A stretch of DNA of 38,844 bases from Syntrophales bacterium. Lineage in GTDB: Bacteria; Desulfobacterota; Syntrophia; Syntrophales; CG2-30-49-12. Numbering within the stretch: the first letter of the stretch is position 1; each line of letters begins with the position of its first letter. Location: NCBI GenBank assembly GCA_030018935.1, contig JASEGZ010000002.1, positions 59,581 to 98,424 of the forward strand, written 5' to 3'. Below are positions 8,279 to 16,810 of this stretch, in pieces. The position numbers and the translations under genes are program-made. The notes under the pieces were generated by a model. The model was not told where the DNA came from and did no database searches. It worked only from the letters and a program-made list of their open reading frames with translations.

Positions 8279-9611
8279 AACAGACAAAATCAAGTTCGAC
8301 TGGAAGAGGATATTTTTTATCTTATTGGGATTGGGACTTTTCTTTTACGTTTATTTCTCCCCCCCCTGGAGTGACGCCATTGACCCCCTGGGCAAGGCGT
8401 TCCCTCTGTCGAAGGAGGGGAAGGCATCCATTGCCCTTTTCTTGCTTGCCGGTACCTGGTGGGTCTTTGAGGTAGTGCCCATTGGTTTGACAAGTATAGC
8501 TATTGGCGTCTTTCAGGCGCTCTTCGCGATCCGCCCCGCAAAGGACGCCTTCCGGGACTTCATGGATCCGGCGGTGATGTTCATCTTCGGTTCTGTAGTC
8601 GTCGGTCTTGCCTTCACAAAGACGGGACTGACGAGACGTCTTGCTTATAAGATGTTAGAAATAGTGGGGGAAAGGACAAGCATGATACTATTAGGGGTAT
8701 GCCTTATGAGTGCCGGGCTTCCCCTCTTTATGGCCCATACGGCCGCTGCGGCTACTGTATTTCCTATCCTGATGACGATCTATGCTTTGTATGGTGAAGG
8801 GGATAGACCGACAAGATTCGGTAAGGCCCTCTTTATCGGTATGGCCTATTCCGCTGGGGCGGGGAGTATTATTACCATGTTAGGTGCAGCGAGAGCGCCT
8901 GCGGCAGCGAGTATGTTTAAGGAATTTACCGGCAGGGAGATCGGTTTCTTTGAGCTTACCAAATATATGTTCCCGATAGGGATAGTCATGGTCATTCTAA
9001 TATGGATTATTTTAATGATCTTCCTGATGCCTGAGAAGAAGACCATTGTCGGTCTTAAGGAACAGGTGAAGAGTCTCTCCTCTGAACTTGGCCCGATGAG
9101 GTGGGAGGAGAAGTTTGTCATCCTCTGTGTGATAGGGGTAGTAATCACCCTGTCCCTCCAGTCCTTCGTCCCTGCCTTAAAGCTCCTGGACAGGTCTGCC
9201 ATCATGCTGGTGTCAACCCTTCTTTTCTTTATATTCGGGGTACTTACGGTTAAGGAACTCGAGGAGATACCCTGGAATATCATTCTGCTGTTCAGCGGCG
9301 CCATGAGCATAGGTTTCTGTCTCTGGAAGACAGGGGGAGCGCAGTGGCTGGCCATCAACTGGCTTACCATATTCAAGGAGGCGCACTGGGCGATATTCGT
9401 GTTAGGTATTGCCTTTTTTGTGTTGGTCATGACCAATTTCATCATGAATGTAGCGGCAATTGCCATCTCTCTCCCTATCGCCCTGGTAACGGCAGGTTAT
9501 CTTCATGTTGCGCCGGAGGTGGTGCTCTATGCCTCTCTGGTCACCGCAGGTATGCCGTTCCTGTTATTGATCGGCGCTGCGCCGAATGCCATCGCCTATG
9601 CCTCAGGGTAA
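8262..9611 (+). CDS. DASS/SLC13-type anion transporter, interrupted by in-frame TAA near the 3' end
   Basis: A multi-helix inner-membrane permease of 449 residues up to the stop, of the divalent anion:sodium symporter type (dicarboxylate, sulfate or similar). Two repeat halves are visible, each with a re-entrant signature: MAHTAAAATVFPI (about 154-166) and MTNFIMNVAAIAISLPIA (about 390-407). The reading frame does not end naturally: after NAIAYASG a TAA at 9609-9611 is followed in frame by FTGGEFFKYGI and one more hydrophobic helix up to 9731. In the family a tyrosine normally stands there. The gene is therefore truncated by one codon change, or the base is a sequencing error. GAGGAGA at about 8249 serves the ATG. 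Confidence 0.85.
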   Translation: MTYEDKTDKIKFDWKRIFFILLGLGLFFYVYFSPPWSDAIDPLGKAFPLSKEGKASIALFLLAGTWWVFEVVPIGLTSIAIGVFQALFAIRPAKDAFRDFMDPAVMFIFGSVVVGLAFTKTGLTRRLAYKMLEIVGERTSMILLGVCLMSAGLPLFMAHTAAAATVFPILMTIYALYGEGDRPTRFGKALFIGMAYSAGAGSIITMLGAARAPAAASMFKEFTGREIGFFELTKYMFPIGIVMVILIWIILMIFLMPEKKTIVGLKEQVKSLSSELGPMRWEEKFVILCVIGVVITLSLQSFVPALKLLDRSAIMLVSTLLFFIFGVLTVKELEEIPWNIILLFSGAMSIGFCLWKTGGAQWLAINWLTIFKEAHWAIFVLGIAFFVLVMTNFIMNVAAIAISLPIALVTAGYLHVAPEVVLYASLVTAGMPFLLLIGAAPNAIAYASG

Positions 9612-9731
9612 TTTACCGGAGGCGAGTTCTTCAAATACGGCATTATTCCTTCCGTTCTATTGATGATTGTTCTGGCGATAGCGCTGTTTACCATCTGGCC
9701 GCTTTTAGGGATGCCGATTTTGAACGGATAA
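9612..9731 (+). pseudogene. detached last transmembrane segment of the DASS-type transporter
   Basis: In the same frame as 8262-9611, these 39 codons encode FTGGEFFKYGI, then a hydrophobic helix ending IWPLLGMPILNG and a natural TAA at 9729-9731. This is the expected C-terminus of the transporter. No start codon with a ribosome site is evident, so it would be expressed only by readthrough or if the TAA is an error. Confidence 0.8.
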
Positions 9732-9735
9732 TGGT

Positions 9736-12465
9736 TTGAAGGTAATGAAAATAATTCACCGTGTCTTTTTTCTCCTCTTATTACTTCTTTTAATTCCTCC
9801 GCAGGCATTTTCTTCCGCCGGGGGAAAGACCCTGGTCTTTGGGGGAGGTAAGGGTTTTGCCCCATACGAGTACCTGGACCCTTCCGGTGGGCCGAAGGGG
9901 TTTGATGTGGAATTGGTGCGGGCGATGGCCAGGATCAAGGGGTGGGATATTGAGATAAGGCTGATGGATTGGCCGCTCGCGATAAATGCCCTCCGTAAAG
10001 GGGAGGTTGATGCCCTGCTGGGGATGCTCTACAGCGAGGAACGGGACAGGGAATTCGATTTTTCTGATCCCCATTCCACGCTGGAGTTATCCCTCTTCAC
10101 CCGTAGAGATGCCCTTCCCCTCTTTACACTGGATGATCTTGAAGGCAAGAAGATCGCCGTATATGATAGGGGTATGCCCCTCGAAATCCTCAGGGACAGG
10201 AAAGACATCAAGCCGATAGTCATGAAGGATATGAAAGGTGTCTTCTCCGCCCTTACCAGGGGGGAGGTAGATGCAGCCCTCTGTCCCAAGTTAATGGGTC
10301 TGTACTGGATGCGAGAAGCGGGGATATCCGGTTTAAAATCCCAGGATACCCAGATCTTCCTGCGCCAGTCCTGCTTCGCGGTGCGGGAGGGGGATACAGC
10401 GCTCCTCGCGGAGATCAACGACGCCCTGGAGAGAATGAAAAGATCGGGCGAGTACTATCGGCTGGGCAATCTCCTCTTCGAGGGTATCGGAAGAGAGGCC
10501 AGACTTGACCTGTTTTATCTTTTGGCTCCCCTTCCCCTGATCGTCCTCGCCCTTTTTATTGCCATCAGTATTTTTAAGGGACGAAGGAGTATCCAGCTCA
10601 AGTTGACGCTCTCTTTCCTCTCTATCAGCATTGTCCCCCTCTTGGGAATTGGGGCGCTTACATACTTTAACGAACGGGACATCATCAAAGACAAGGTAGC
10701 CAGCCATCTTAAATCCATTGTGGAACTACAGGCCGCCCTCGTGAGCCAGTGGCTGGACCAGGTGATCTCTGATTGCCGGTTTCTTGCCAAGGATCAGATC
10801 CTGATCGAATCCATTTTGTCTCATTTTTCAAATATTCATCATGCCAACCCGGGAGTGGGAACTGTTCATATACGCCGTTATCTCGAAGGTCTTGTCGGGG
10901 GCTGGGGATATGGAGAGGCCCTTGTGATCAGTCCGGCAGGCAGGGTGCTCTTCTCGACCTGTCCGCTGTACGAGGGATTGGATATGGCGGCAAACCCGCA
11001 CTTCAGAGGGGCGATGTCCCTGCCGCCAGGAGAGGTCTATATCAAGGACATCTACTATTCGGAGCGCACAAAGACCCTGAGTATGGCCTTTTCTACCAGG
11101 ATACAGGTCGCCAACGATAAATTTCCGCAGGACCGAACAATTGGTGCGCTTGTTCTCAGGGTTTGCGTGGGCAGGACGTTATACCCGTTGCTCCGCAACT
11201 GGCAGGGGATGGGAAACTCAGGGGAGACTATGCTGGTGCGAAGGGACGGGGAGAGGCTCATTTTTTTGAACAACACGAGGAATTTCCCGGATACCGCCTT
11301 AAAGCTCGCCATTCCCGTCCAACCGGCTACAGGACAGGCAGGGATCGCCCTGAAGGCCATCGGGGGTCAGAGGGGTATTGCAGAATCGGTGGACTATCGG
11401 GGAATCTCCGTACTGGCTGCCTATTCCCCTGTTTTTAGGACACATTGGGGATTGATCACCAAACAGGACAGTCGCGAGGCCATCTCTGAGATCAATCTTC
11501 TGGTGCAGAGAAACTATTTTATCTTGATGGCCTTTTTACTGATCGTCTCCGTCTTTGCCTTTCTGATCTCCCGTTCCATTACCAGGCCGATAAGGATCCT
11601 CGACGGGATGACCCGCAGGGTAACGGAGGGAGTCCTTGATGTGGACCCCCAGGTGAAGCAGACAGATGAAATTGGACGCCTTGTGGAATCCTTTAAGGTG
11701 ATGACCCGTTCCCTGAGGGAGCGGTTCACCCGGTCCGAAAAACTCTCTGCCTTGGGAAAACTTTCGTCGGGTATAGCCCACGAGATCCGCACCCCGCTTA
11801 CCTCGATAAGGGTTACCATCCAGTCTCTGGAGAAACAACTGGAGCTTAATGAGGATCAAAAGGAAGATTTTACCCTGGTAAAGAGGGAGATTGATCGTAT
11901 CAGCGAAAATGTCACCAGGTTTCTTGATTTTGCCAGGCCGGCCACGCCGACCTTCAAGTCCTTTGATCTTAATAGTTTGTTAAGGGAAACCTTAAATCTC
12001 CTCCAGCCCGAGATAAAGGTTAAGAGAGCCGATGTTCAGTTTGCCCCGGATGATGAAATGCCGGAGATAGAGGGAGATGAAAAACTCCTACGGCAGGTTT
12101 TTTTGAACATCATCCTCAATGCGCTGGAAGCTATACCCGAAGGGGGGACGGTTGCCATTTTCATCAGGAGGTTTGAGAAGGTCGGTGAGGAATCAGGGGG
12201 AGAGAAAAAAATTTCTTTGCCGGGGACAGGGCATGACTTCGTTGAGGTCTCGATCGCGGACAATGGTGGGGGAATTCTGCCTCAGGACCAGTCTTACATC
12301 TTTGATCCTTTCTTTACCACCAAGGAGTCAGGTACAGGTCTCGGGCTATCCATAGCATTTTCCATCGTGGAAGGACATCATGGCTGGATCGAGGTAGAGA
12401 GCCGGCCAGATACTGGCACTACCTTTAAGGTGATCATTCCCATTCGCCAGGAGAACATGGAATGA
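9736..12465 (+). CDS. sensor histidine kinase with periplasmic SBP_bac_3 plus dCache domains and HAMP
   Basis: A kinase of 909 residues with two extracytoplasmic sensors in series. Signal/TM1 about 5-28; family-3 solute-binding domain about 31-250 (opening KGFAPYEYLDPSGGPKGFDVEL); TM2 about 258-280; TM3 about 289-311; dCache domain about 315-588; TM4 about 594-613; HAMP about 613-665; HisKA with H682 in SGIAHEIRTP; HATPase about 775-905 with NIILNAL, ADNGGGI and [13 protein letters not shown]. Solute-binding domains of this type bind amino acids or small organic acids. The HisKA subclass differs from the four Cache kinases here. The start is uncertain: TTG 9736 or ATG 9745, the latter with GAAGG very close upstream. 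It overlaps its sigma-54 activator by 4 bp (ATGA). Confidence 0.9.
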   Translation: MKVMKIIHRVFFLLLLLLLIPPQAFSSAGGKTLVFGGGKGFAPYEYLDPSGGPKGFDVELVRAMARIKGWDIEIRLMDWPLAINALRKGEVDALLGMLYSEERDREFDFSDPHSTLELSLFTRRDALPLFTLDDLEGKKIAVYDRGMPLEILRDRKDIKPIVMKDMKGVFSALTRGEVDAALCPKLMGLYWMREAGISGLKSQDTQIFLRQSCFAVREGDTALLAEINDALERMKRSGEYYRLGNLLFEGIGREARLDLFYLLAPLPLIVLALFIAISIFKGRRSIQLKLTLSFLSISIVPLLGIGALTYFNERDIIKDKVASHLKSIVELQAALVSQWLDQVISDCRFLAKDQILIESILSHFSNIHHANPGVGTVHIRRYLEGLVGGWGYGEALVISPAGRVLFSTCPLYEGLDMAANPHFRGAMSLPPGEVYIKDIYYSERTKTLSMAFSTRIQVANDKFPQDRTIGALVLRVCVGRTLYPLLRNWQGMGNSGETMLVRRDGERLIFLNNTRNFPDTALKLAIPVQPATGQAGIALKAIGGQRGIAESVDYRGISVLAAYSPVFRTHWGLITKQDSREAISEINLLVQRNYFILMAFLLIVSVFAFLISRSITRPIRILDGMTRRVTEGVLDVDPQVKQTDEIGRLVESFKVMTRSLRERFTRSEKLSALGKLSSGIAHEIRTPLTSIRVTIQSLEKQLELNEDQKEDFTLVKREIDRISENVTRFLDFARPATPTFKSFDLNSLLRETLNLLQPEIKVKRADVQFAPDDEMPEIEGDEKLLRQVFLNIILNALEAIPEGGTVAIFIRRFEKVGEESGGEKKISLPGTGHDFVEVSIADNGGGILPQDQSYIFDPFFTTKESGTGLGLSIAFSIVEGHHGWIEVESRPDTGTTFKVIIPIRQENME

Positions 12466-13871
12466 AGAAGATCTTGATAGTGGAGGATGATACTGTCCTT
12501 GCCAGATCCTTGAAGAAGGCTCTTTCCCGATCAGGGTATGATGTACAGACCTGCGAGAGGGGTCGGGAGGCCATAGAGAGGATTGAAAAAAACAATGTAA
12601 AGCTGGTTCTCCTCGATAACAGACTGCCGGATACCACAGGGCTGGAAATTCTGAGGCAGATCAGAGAGGGTCAGAGCAAGTTTCCCGTAATTATGATGAC
12701 CGCTTTTGGCACAGAGGAAACTGCCATCCAGGCGATGAAATGCGGGGCTTACGATTACATTGTCAAGCCTTTTGACATAGATGAACTCGAAAGGATCATC
12801 GCCAAGGGGATAGAGGATAGCCGTCTTATGGACGAGATAGCGTTTTATCCCTTTGTCGGGGATATTGACCTGAGTGCCGGGAGGATCATCGGAAACAGCA
12901 AAAAGATGCAGGATGTCTACAAGCTGATCGGTCAGGTGACAGAGGCCGATATTACCGTTCTTATCAGGGGGGAATCGGGCACGGGGAAGGAACTGGTAGC
13001 TCGGGCAATTTATCACCACAGTCGCAGGAAGGATAAGCCATTTCTTGCCGTCAACTGCGCGGCGATTCCGGAGACACTTCTGGAGAGTGAGCTCTTTGGA
13101 TATGAAAAGGGCGCATTTACCGGGGCGATGAAGAGGAGGATAGGTAAATTCGAACAATGTCACCAGGGTACGATCTTTCTCGATGAGATCGGAGACATGT
13201 CCTTAGCCACCCAGGCCAAGGTCCTCCGTGTCCTGCAGGATGGAGAGTTTGAGCGGATAGGAGGGGAAGAGAAAATCAAGGTAGATGTGAGGGTCATCAC
13301 GGCGACCAACAAACCCCTCGATGAATATATCAGGCAGGGCCTCTTCCGTGATGATCTTTACTATCGCCTTGAGGCTGTTACTATTACTATTCCCCCTCTG
13401 CGGGAAAGGCCCGAGGATATCCGTGAACTTGCAGGGTATTTCTTCCAGCATTTCAGAAAAAATATGAAGAGTCATGTGAAGATGATGAGCCCCGCAGTGA
13501 TAAAAAAACTTCAGGAATATCACTGGCCGGGAAACGTGAGGGAGCTTATCAATACGATCATGAGGGCCCTTGTCCTCGCCACAGGCGATGTGCTTACCGT
13601 TGATCATCTGCTTCTGGGCGGAGGTAATGAGGGGACACCGCCGACAGGAGTTGGGTGGGAAAGGTCTCTCGCAGAGGGGATATCCGGGGCTATTAAGGGA
13701 GCCCTTCTCTCCTCAGAGCGAAACCTCTATGCCCGGGTAATAAACGAGGCGGAGAAGATACTCATCGGCAGCCTTATGAAAGAAATGAATGGAAACCAGG
13801 TTCGGGTGGCCGGAGTTTTAGGCATCAGCCGAAACACACTGCGTCAAAAGATAAAACAGTTTGCCATTTAG
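12462..13871 (+). CDS. NtrC-type sigma-54-dependent response regulator
   Basis: A transcription activator of 469 residues. Receiver at 1-120 with D52 (LLDNRLP) and K102; AAA+ domain about 140-380 with Walker A GESGTGKE (170-177), the sigma-54 contact loop GAFTGA (217-222) and Walker B TIFLDEIGD (237-245); Fis-type helix-turn-helix at the C-terminus (NQVRVAGVLGISRNTLRQKI). It is translationally coupled to the double-sensor kinase, its obvious partner. It is the only DNA-binding regulator in the window. A plausible target is the sigma-54-like site at 14145-14158; the upstream transporter is another (inference). Confidence 0.95.
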   Translation: MKKILIVEDDTVLARSLKKALSRSGYDVQTCERGREAIERIEKNNVKLVLLDNRLPDTTGLEILRQIREGQSKFPVIMMTAFGTEETAIQAMKCGAYDYIVKPFDIDELERIIAKGIEDSRLMDEIAFYPFVGDIDLSAGRIIGNSKKMQDVYKLIGQVTEADITVLIRGESGTGKELVARAIYHHSRRKDKPFLAVNCAAIPETLLESELFGYEKGAFTGAMKRRIGKFEQCHQGTIFLDEIGDMSLATQAKVLRVLQDGEFERIGGEEKIKVDVRVITATNKPLDEYIRQGLFRDDLYYRLEAVTITIPPLRERPEDIRELAGYFFQHFRKNMKSHVKMMSPAVIKKLQEYHWPGNVRELINTIMRALVLATGDVLTVDHLLLGGGNEGTPPTGVGWERSLAEGISGAIKGALLSSERNLYARVINEAEKILIGSLMKEMNGNQVRVAGVLGISRNTLRQKIKQFAI

Positions 13872-13951
13872 ACTGCTCAAAATGTTGCCATCTCTGTTCA
13901 TCTTTTGCGCACCATGAGCTATCAGCCATCAGCTTCGAGCGGTTAGGATTT

Positions 13952-14112
13952 TTCACCGCAAAGGCGCAAAGGTCGCAGAGAAAAAATATCATTTCTTTTC
14001 TGCTGAGAGGGCAGAAAAGAAATAATCTCAGCCGTGAGGCTTGAGTTTGTTGTTTTCCGTCCCTCTCAACGGAAAACAACAAAAAAATTAATCTCTGCGT
14101 TTTTGCGGTGAA
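13952..14112. repeat. multi-hairpin intergenic element
   Basis: The gene-free stretch 13872-14200 holds a nested palindromic element. Outer arms: TTCACCGCAAA plus CGCAGAGA at 13952-13981, pairing with 14092-14112 and leaving a left-side bulge. Inside are a perfect 13-bp hairpin (13991-14003 with 14011-14023, 7-nt loop), a small stem at 14027-14045, and a perfect 15-bp hairpin (14046-14060 with 14069-14083, 8-nt loop). A mobile repeat family or structured RNA are both possible. No coding signal is convincing. Confidence 0.85.
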
Positions 14113-14144
14113 CTATTCCCCCGCAACCATTCCCCACTCCCTTC

Positions 14145-14158
14145 GGTACATTAATTGC
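14145..14158 (+). promoter_or_regulatory. candidate sigma-54 (-24/-12) promoter
   Basis: GGTAC at 14145-14149 and TTGCA at 14155-14159 place GG and GC exactly 10 bp apart, as in the -24/-12 consensus. It lies about 45 bp upstream of the receiver gene at 14201 and downstream of the sigma-54 activator gene. The -24 box is CGGTAC rather than TGGCAC, so the match is imperfect. Confidence 0.45.
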
Positions 14159-14200
14159 ATTCAATCCCCATGCGGATTTATACCCTAATTTCAGGAGAGT

Positions 14201-14614
14201 GTGGAATTGGAACGGTTTACGAGGGATGTCCCGGTAATTCTGATTGCCGATGATGATCCTGTGATTCTTCATACCTTGAGCAAGTTTTTTTCCAAGGAAG
14301 GTTACCGGATCATCCTGGCCCATAATGGTCAGGAGGCCCTCTACGTTCTGAAAGAAAAGGAACCGGATCTCCTCATCCTTGATGTTAGGATGCCGTTGAA
14401 ATCGGGGGTTGAGGTGATTAAGGAGATGGCCGGTGGGGGTATGATGATTCCCGTGATAGTCATGACGGCCTATTCAAATGCCTTTACCCTCTCAGATGCG
14501 GAGGTCTGGGGAGTAAGGGGATACTTTCAAAAACCTTTTGATGTGGAGGAAATGAACATACTGGTGAGAAAGATCCTTTTTTCACCGAACGGCAAAAATG
14601 GTAGTGGTTCATGA
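14201..14614 (+). CDS. stand-alone receiver protein
   Basis: A receiver-only protein of 137 residues: D17/D18/D19, phospho-acceptor D61 (LILDVRMP), T90 and K111. There is no output domain. The start is ambiguous: GTG at 14201 or TTG at 14207, with AGGAG at 14193-14197; spacing favours the second slightly. Its stop overlaps the ATG of the kinase at 14611 (ATGA), so they form a coupled pair with the receiver first, the reverse of the order at 4365-6455. Confidence 0.88.
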   Translation: MELERFTRDVPVILIADDDPVILHTLSKFFSKEGYRIILAHNGQEALYVLKEKEPDLLILDVRMPLKSGVEVIKEMAGGGMMIPVIVMTAYSNAFTLSDAEVWGVRGYFQKPFDVEEMNILVRKILFSPNGKNGSGS

Positions 14615-16290
14615 AGAGAGAGAAGACGGAAAATGCCCATTACTACCGATTATTGACCAGAAACCTGATTTTAACAGTCATCCTTGTTTCCTTAGCCCCT
14701 CTGCTCCTGGTCAGCGGAACGATACTCTATCATTTTCAGGTATCATACCGTGAAAAGGCGATTGCCCACCTGGAGGAGGTGGTAGAGAAACACAGGCAGA
14801 ATATTGACAGCTTTTTAAACGGAAAACTGGCCGATATCAGGGTCATGGGAAGCTCTTATACCTTTGAGCAATTGAGCAATGAGTCCTTTCTGCAGGAGAG
14901 GTTGTCCATACGGCAGAGGGAATATGGCGGCGTGTTTGTGGATCTGGGTCTGGTGGATGACCGGGGGGTTCAGATCGCCTATGCGGGAACATTTAAGTTG
15001 GGGAGAGCCGTATATTCAGAGGCCGACTGGTTTAAAAAGGCCATGAAGAGCCGGTATTTTATCAGCGACGTCTTTTTAGGTCTCCGTGGTCTGCCCCATT
15101 TCATCGTTGCCACCAGACAGGAATGGCAGTCAAGGGAGTGGATCTTAAGGGCCACCATTGATTTTGTTACCTTTAATTCTCTGGTCGAAAACATACAGAT
15201 AGGTGAAACGGGTCTGGCCTTTATTTTGAATAGGAAGGGCGAATTTCAAACAAAACCTCGAGCAGATGCAACCTTAAACAGGGATCTCTATCGGGACTTT
15301 CTGACAGAGAAGATAGACAGGGTAAAGGTTGTTGAGAAGGCCGATAGTTCGGGCAGAGAATTCATCTATGTTCTGGCCCCCCTTAAAAAGGGGGACTGGA
15401 TACTGGTCTATCAGCAGGATGCACGGGACGCCTTTTCAGTCGTGTATGGGACACGAAGGCTGGCGATAACTATCCTTTTGTTGGGAGGTATCGGCATCGT
15501 TATCATGGCCTTTGTGTTGTCGAATAGGGTGGTCAATCGCGTTGCCCGGGCCGACCGTGAGAAGGAAATGATGAGCGAGCAGGTCATTGAAGCCGGTAAG
15601 TTGGCCTCCTTAGGTGAACTTGCCGCCGGCATAGCCCATGAAATCAATAACCCGGTAGCCATCATGGTTGAGGAAGCAGGATGGATGGAGGATTTGTTAG
15701 GAGAAGGAGAATTACAGAAAAGTGAAAACCTCGATGAATTTGAACGTTCCTTGAAACAGATAAGGACTCAGGGGATACGCTGCAAGGGGATCACCCATAA
15801 ACTGTTGAGTTTCGCCAGAAGGACGGATGCCGAGGTCCATGACGTGCAGTTAAACGACTTGATTACAGAAGTCGTGGGACTTTCTGAACAGAGGGCGAAA
15901 TACAGCAATGTGAAGATCCAGACCCGTTTGGCAGGCGATTTGCCGACCGTAACTGTTTCCCCGTCGGAAATGCAGCAGGTCTTTCTTAATCTGATCAATA
16001 ATTCCCTCGACGCCATGGATAAGGAAGGGGGGAGAATTGATATCACGAGCAGAGTTGACGGCAATTATCTCGTCGTTGATGTGGCTGATACGGGTCATGG
16101 TATCCCCAAATCCTACCTTCCCAGGATATTTGACCCCTTTTTTACCACAAAGCCGGTAGGGAAGGGAACCGGCTTGGGACTATCTATAGTTTACGGCATT
16201 ATCGAGAAAATGGGAGGGGAGATAAGTGTGAACAGCGCCGTGGGTGTGGGCGCCACTTTTCATATCCGTATCCCCCTTCCTCAAACATAA
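14611..16290 (+). CDS. membrane histidine kinase, dCache sensor (paralogue 2)
   Basis: A kinase of 559 residues: TM1 about 18-41, dCache about 45-280 with YAGTFKLG and ISDVFLGLRGLPHF, TM2 about 284-305, H343 in [12 protein letters not shown]-box NLINNSLDA, G1 ADTGHGI, and [13 protein letters not shown]. In the Cache block this copy has AGTF where its paralogues have [VI]GPY, so its ligand preference may differ. It is coupled to the receiver upstream and ends exactly at a heptamer array, whose leading ACATAA supplies the stop. The next gene is again a receiver. Confidence 0.92.
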   Translation: MKREKTENAHYYRLLTRNLILTVILVSLAPLLLVSGTILYHFQVSYREKAIAHLEEVVEKHRQNIDSFLNGKLADIRVMGSSYTFEQLSNESFLQERLSIRQREYGGVFVDLGLVDDRGVQIAYAGTFKLGRAVYSEADWFKKAMKSRYFISDVFLGLRGLPHFIVATRQEWQSREWILRATIDFVTFNSLVENIQIGETGLAFILNRKGEFQTKPRADATLNRDLYRDFLTEKIDRVKVVEKADSSGREFIYVLAPLKKGDWILVYQQDARDAFSVVYGTRRLAITILLLGGIGIVIMAFVLSNRVVNRVARADREKEMMSEQVIEAGKLASLGELAAGIAHEINNPVAIMVEEAGWMEDLLGEGELQKSENLDEFERSLKQIRTQGIRCKGITHKLLSFARRTDAEVHDVQLNDLITEVVGLSEQRAKYSNVKIQTRLAGDLPTVTVSPSEMQQVFLNLINNSLDAMDKEGGRIDITSRVDGNYLVVDVADTGHGIPKSYLPRIFDPFFTTKPVGKGTGLGLSIVYGIIEKMGGEISVNSAVGVGATFHIRIPLPQT

Positions 16291-16384
16291 GTCATAAGTC
16301 ATAAGTCGTAAGTCATAAGTCATAAGTCATAAGTCATAAGTCATAAGTCAAAAGACATATGACATATGACATATGACATACGAC
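16285..16384. repeat. longest GTCRTAA heptamer array, inverted arms without spacer
   Basis: ACATAA, then nine units of GTCATAA/GTCGTAA (the ninth is GTCAAAA) at 16291-16353, directly followed by four GACATAY units to 16384. The two arms meet without a spacer, so this copy could form a compact stem. The TAA at 16288-16290 is the stop of the kinase gene. The array ends 24 bp before the likely start of the next receiver. Confidence 0.92.
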
Positions 16385-16407
16385 TGATGTTTTCCGGGGT
16401 AAGGCAA

Positions 16408-16809
16408 ATGACTCAAGAGGGGGAAAAACAGACCGAGCGCATAAAACTTCTCCTTGTGGATGATGAGGAGGGGTATGTGAATGTCCTTGCGAGAAGAATG
16501 GCGAAAAGAAACTTTGAGGTAACGCCAGCTCTAAGTGGAACGGAGGCGATAGAGGCTCTCCGCAGGCAGGATTTCGATGTAGCTGTTCTGGATCTGAAGA
16601 TGGAGGACATGGATGGTATCGAGGTTTTAAAGATATTTAAAAAGATGTGTCCCTCTATGGTGGTGATCATGCTTACAGGCCACGGTTCCGAGCAAGCCGC
16701 CAGGGATGGCCTGTCTCTGGGGGCATTTGCCTATCTCACCAAACCCTGCGATCTCGATGATCTTGTCAATAAGATCAGGCATGCCTGTAGAAGAGAAGGA
16801 GGTGGGTGA
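16408..16809 (+). CDS. stand-alone receiver protein
   Basis: A receiver of about 133 residues: D18/D19, phospho-acceptor D62 (VLDLKMED, with MED in place of the usual MPG), T89-region threonine (MLTGHG) and the lysine of TKPCD. ATG 16408 is preferred because GGGGTAAGG lies just upstream; the frame is open further upstream but enters the heptamer repeat. Another receiver starts 1 bp after its stop, so two receivers stand in tandem between two kinases. Confidence 0.85.
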   Translation: MTQEGEKQTERIKLLLVDDEEGYVNVLARRMAKRNFEVTPALSGTEAIEALRRQDFDVAVLDLKMEDMDGIEVLKIFKKMCPSMVVIMLTGHGSEQAARDGLSLGAFAYLTKPCDLDDLVNKIRHACRREGGG

Positions 16810-16810
16810 G

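Noticed and set aside
9609-9611. Recoding of the stop as selenocysteine or pyrrolysine
   Set aside because: The codon is TAA, while those use TGA and TAG; a substitution or sequencing error is simpler.
9344-9739. 131-residue + frame overlapping the DASS gene end
   Set aside because: It is another frame of the transporter; the true continuation is in the original frame after the TAA at 9609.
13825-14082. 85-residue reading frame on the minus strand
   Set aside because: It runs through the nested hairpin element and the end of the activator gene; no ribosome site or family likeness.
16366-16407. Upstream start for the receiver at 16408
   Set aside because: These codons are heptamer repeat and leader, and the ribosome site serves ATG 16408.
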